The translations under genes and the position numbers were made by a program. The notes under the pieces are model-generated. The model saw only the letters and a program-made list of their open reading frames with translations, did not search any database and had not been told where the DNA came from. A stretch of 64,000 nt of DNA from Olsenella uli (GTDB lineage: Bacteria; Actinomycetota; Coriobacteriia; Coriobacteriales; Atopobiaceae), in NCBI RefSeq assembly GCF_016900775.1, contig NZ_JACJKN010000008.1, positions 1 to 64,000 on the forward strand, read 5' to 3'. Below, one piece after another: positions 62,571-64,000 of the stretch. The first letter of the stretch is position 1. The number at the start of each line of letters is the position of its first letter.

Positions 62571-63716
62571 ATGGCTGAGAAGAAACTCAACGGCACCGTC
62601 ATCGTCACGTACCGCTGCAACGCGCGCTGCACCATGTGCAGCCGTTACAAGGCGCCGAGCCGCCCGGAGGAGGAGCTCTCGCTCGAGACGATCAGGAAGC
62701 TTCCGCGCATGTACTTCACCAACATCACGGGAGGGGAGCCCTTCATCCGCAAGGACCTCAAGGACATCGTACGCGAGCTCTACAAAAAGAGTGACCGCAT
62801 TGTCATCTCCACCAACGGCTTCTTCACCGACCGCATCATCGACCTCTGCGAGGAGTTCCCTGAGGTCGGCATCCGCGTTTCCATCGAGGGTTTGGAGGAC
62901 ACCAACAACGAGATCCGAGGGCTCCCCAACGGCTTCCAGCGCGGGTATCAGACGCTCAAGAAGCTCGTGGAGATGAAGCACCCCGACGTTGGTTTCGGCA
63001 TGACGGTGCAAGATAGGAACGCCAAAGATCTCGTGCCGCTCTACAAGCTTTCAGACGAGCTGGGAATGGAGTTCGCCACGGCGAGCCTTCACAACAGCTT
63101 CTACTTCGTGGAGGCCCACAACATCATCCATGACCGTCCGATGGTGGCCAAGAACTTCGAGAACCTCGTGAACGAGCTCCTCAGGAGCAGCTCGCCCAAG
63201 AAGTGGTTTCGCGCCTACTTCAACCACGGCCTCATCAACTACATCTATGGCCAGCCGCGCCTGCTGCCCTGCGACATGGCGTTCGACACCTTCTTCATCG
63301 ACCCCTACGGCGATGTCATGCCCTGCAACGGCACCAAGGACAAGGAGGTCATGGGCAACCTCAACGAGGAGTCCTGGGACGAGCTCTGGAACTCCGACCA
63401 GGCGGAGAAGGTCCGCGCGAAGGTTCGTCACTGCGACCGTAACTGCTGGATGATCGGCTCGGTGAGCCCGGCCATGCACAAGTACATCTGGAAGCCCGGC
63501 TGGTGGGTGCTCAAGCACAAGGCGAAGGCGCTCTTTACCAAGAAGCCCTACGACATGCACGAGCTCAAGATCGTCAGCGACTACGAGGAGGGCCGCGTGA
63601 CCAAGGAGCAGCTCGACGCCTGCTCCACCTGCGACCTGTGCGCCACAGTGAACGACGGCCTGTCCGAGGCGTCGAAGGCGGATGCCCACGTGTACGAGAC
63701 GCATGAGGCGTTGTAA
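62571..63716 (+). CDS. Radical SAM protein with SPASM-like C-terminal region
   Basis: The 381-residue protein has the cluster motif TYRCNARCTMCSRYKAPSR (CxxxCxxC), an ITGGEPFIRKDL nucleotide loop, and a downstream cysteine set: LLPCDMAFD, DVMPCNGTKD, RHCDRNCWM, and a final DACSTCDLCATV. Such SPASM-type proteins modify peptides or act in biosynthesis; within polysaccharide clusters the targets are mostly unknown. It follows the glycosyltransferase by 3 bases and is part of the same operon. I cannot name its substrate. Confidence 0.88.
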   Translation: MAEKKLNGTVIVTYRCNARCTMCSRYKAPSRPEEELSLETIRKLPRMYFTNITGGEPFIRKDLKDIVRELYKKSDRIVISTNGFFTDRIIDLCEEFPEVGIRVSIEGLEDTNNEIRGLPNGFQRGYQTLKKLVEMKHPDVGFGMTVQDRNAKDLVPLYKLSDELGMEFATASLHNSFYFVEAHNIIHDRPMVAKNFENLVNELLRSSSPKKWFRAYFNHGLINYIYGQPRLLPCDMAFDTFFIDPYGDVMPCNGTKDKEVMGNLNEESWDELWNSDQAEKVRAKVRHCDRNCWMIGSVSPAMHKYIWKPGWWVLKHKAKALFTKKPYDMHELKIVSDYEEGRVTKEQLDACSTCDLCATVNDGLSEASKADAHVYETHEAL

Positions 63717-63725
63717 GGCTACGAG

Positions 63726-64000
63726 ATGAGGATCCTGTACGTCGCCCTTTCTTGTGGCCCTAACCTCGGAAGCGAAGATGCCATTGGTTGGCATCTGCCG
63801 ATTGCTGCCGCCAGAGCCGGCCATGACGTGACCGTTCTGACGAGAGAGGACAAACGGGAGGAGATTCAGACCTTTATCGATTCTCACCCGGCTCAGATTT
63901 ACCCGCGCTATGTCTATGCGCCCCTGGGCAAGCTTGCTGGCTTATGCAAGGGGCCGCTGTATTCTGTTCGCGCCATTCTGTGGTGTCGGTCAATTAGACC
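63726..64000 (+). CDS. Glycosyltransferase family 4, N-terminal part (cut by window end)
   Basis: The frame from ATG 63726 is open to the window edge, about 91 residues. It starts MRILYVALSCGPNLGSEDAI and has AARAGHDVTVLTREDK, the usual N-terminal fold of GT4 enzymes whose opening reads CGPNxGSE. Its codon use is AT-richer than that of the genes before it. It lies 9 bp after the radical SAM gene. The catalytic C-terminal half is outside the window, so the assignment is provisional. Confidence 0.75.
   Translation, partial: MRILYVALSCGPNLGSEDAIGWHLPIAAARAGHDVTVLTREDKREEIQTFIDSHPAQIYPRYVYAPLGKLAGLCKGPLYSVRAILWCRSIR

Overview
The window is GC-rich (roughly 70%), densely packed DNA from an actinobacterium, most likely class Coriobacteriia (Olsenella/Atopobiaceae-like). 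This is inferred from the actinobacterial integration host factor next to gmk and rpoZ, the gene order rimP-nusA-infB-rbfA-truB, the frequent GTG starts, and a complete gut-type glucuronate pathway. No rRNA, CRISPR array or insertion sequence was found; there is one tRNA (Asn).

Layout. 1-6 kb: the end of an ABC ATPase gene, an AraC-type regulator, guaB and leuS. 6.4-18 kb: a translation/replication block, rimP, nusA, infB, rbfA, a DHH phosphoesterase, a fused truB-ribF, dnaG and rpoD. 18-20 kb: tRNA-Asn and a two-gene polysaccharide exporter. 20-25.5 kb: a pyrimidine operon, pyrR-pyrB-pyrC-pyrK-pyrD-pyrF, behind a readable PyrR attenuator. 25.7-33 kb: mihF, gmk, rpoZ, thiI, comEA, comEC, a RelE-type toxin-antitoxin pair and holA. 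33-49 kb: a catabolic island with a GntR regulator, uxuB-like, uxuA, uxaC, kdgK, eda, a GH2 glycosidase, a domain-permuted GH3 protein, a small membrane protein and a GPH-family transporter. 49.5-57.6 kb: rpsT, lepA, dus and hemW, interleaved with accessory genes (an AbiEi-like/nuclease-like protein, a Fic gene with an in-frame stop, a TM2 membrane protein). 57.9-64 kb: the start of an exopolysaccharide cluster with two NusG-like antiterminators, an initiating sugar transferase, three glycosyltransferases (the last cut by the window edge) and a radical SAM protein.

How the genes work together. In the island, the GPH transporter would import a hexuronide or other glycoside and the GH2/GH3 proteins would release sugars. 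Glucuronate would then pass through UxaC, UxuB, UxuA, KdgK and Eda to pyruvate and glyceraldehyde-3-phosphate. Five promoters in the island carry the palindrome ACTGATATATCAGT or a close variant, which points to one shared repressor, most simply the local GntR protein. The island lies between holA and rpsT, genes that are usually close neighbours in actinobacteria.

The most unusual content is non-coding. Intergenic regions are full of perfect or near-perfect palindromes from several distinct families. These include a 66-bp element present five times and placed on both sides of two accessory genes, 17-19-bp perfect stems related to CGTCGCC...GCCCCGC, a GAGAAG...CTTCTC hairpin tip nested inside gene-specific stems, and REP-like GGGGACAG hairpins, one of which lies inside the dus reading frame. 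A G10 tract inside the first NusG-like gene suggests phase variation of the polysaccharide locus.
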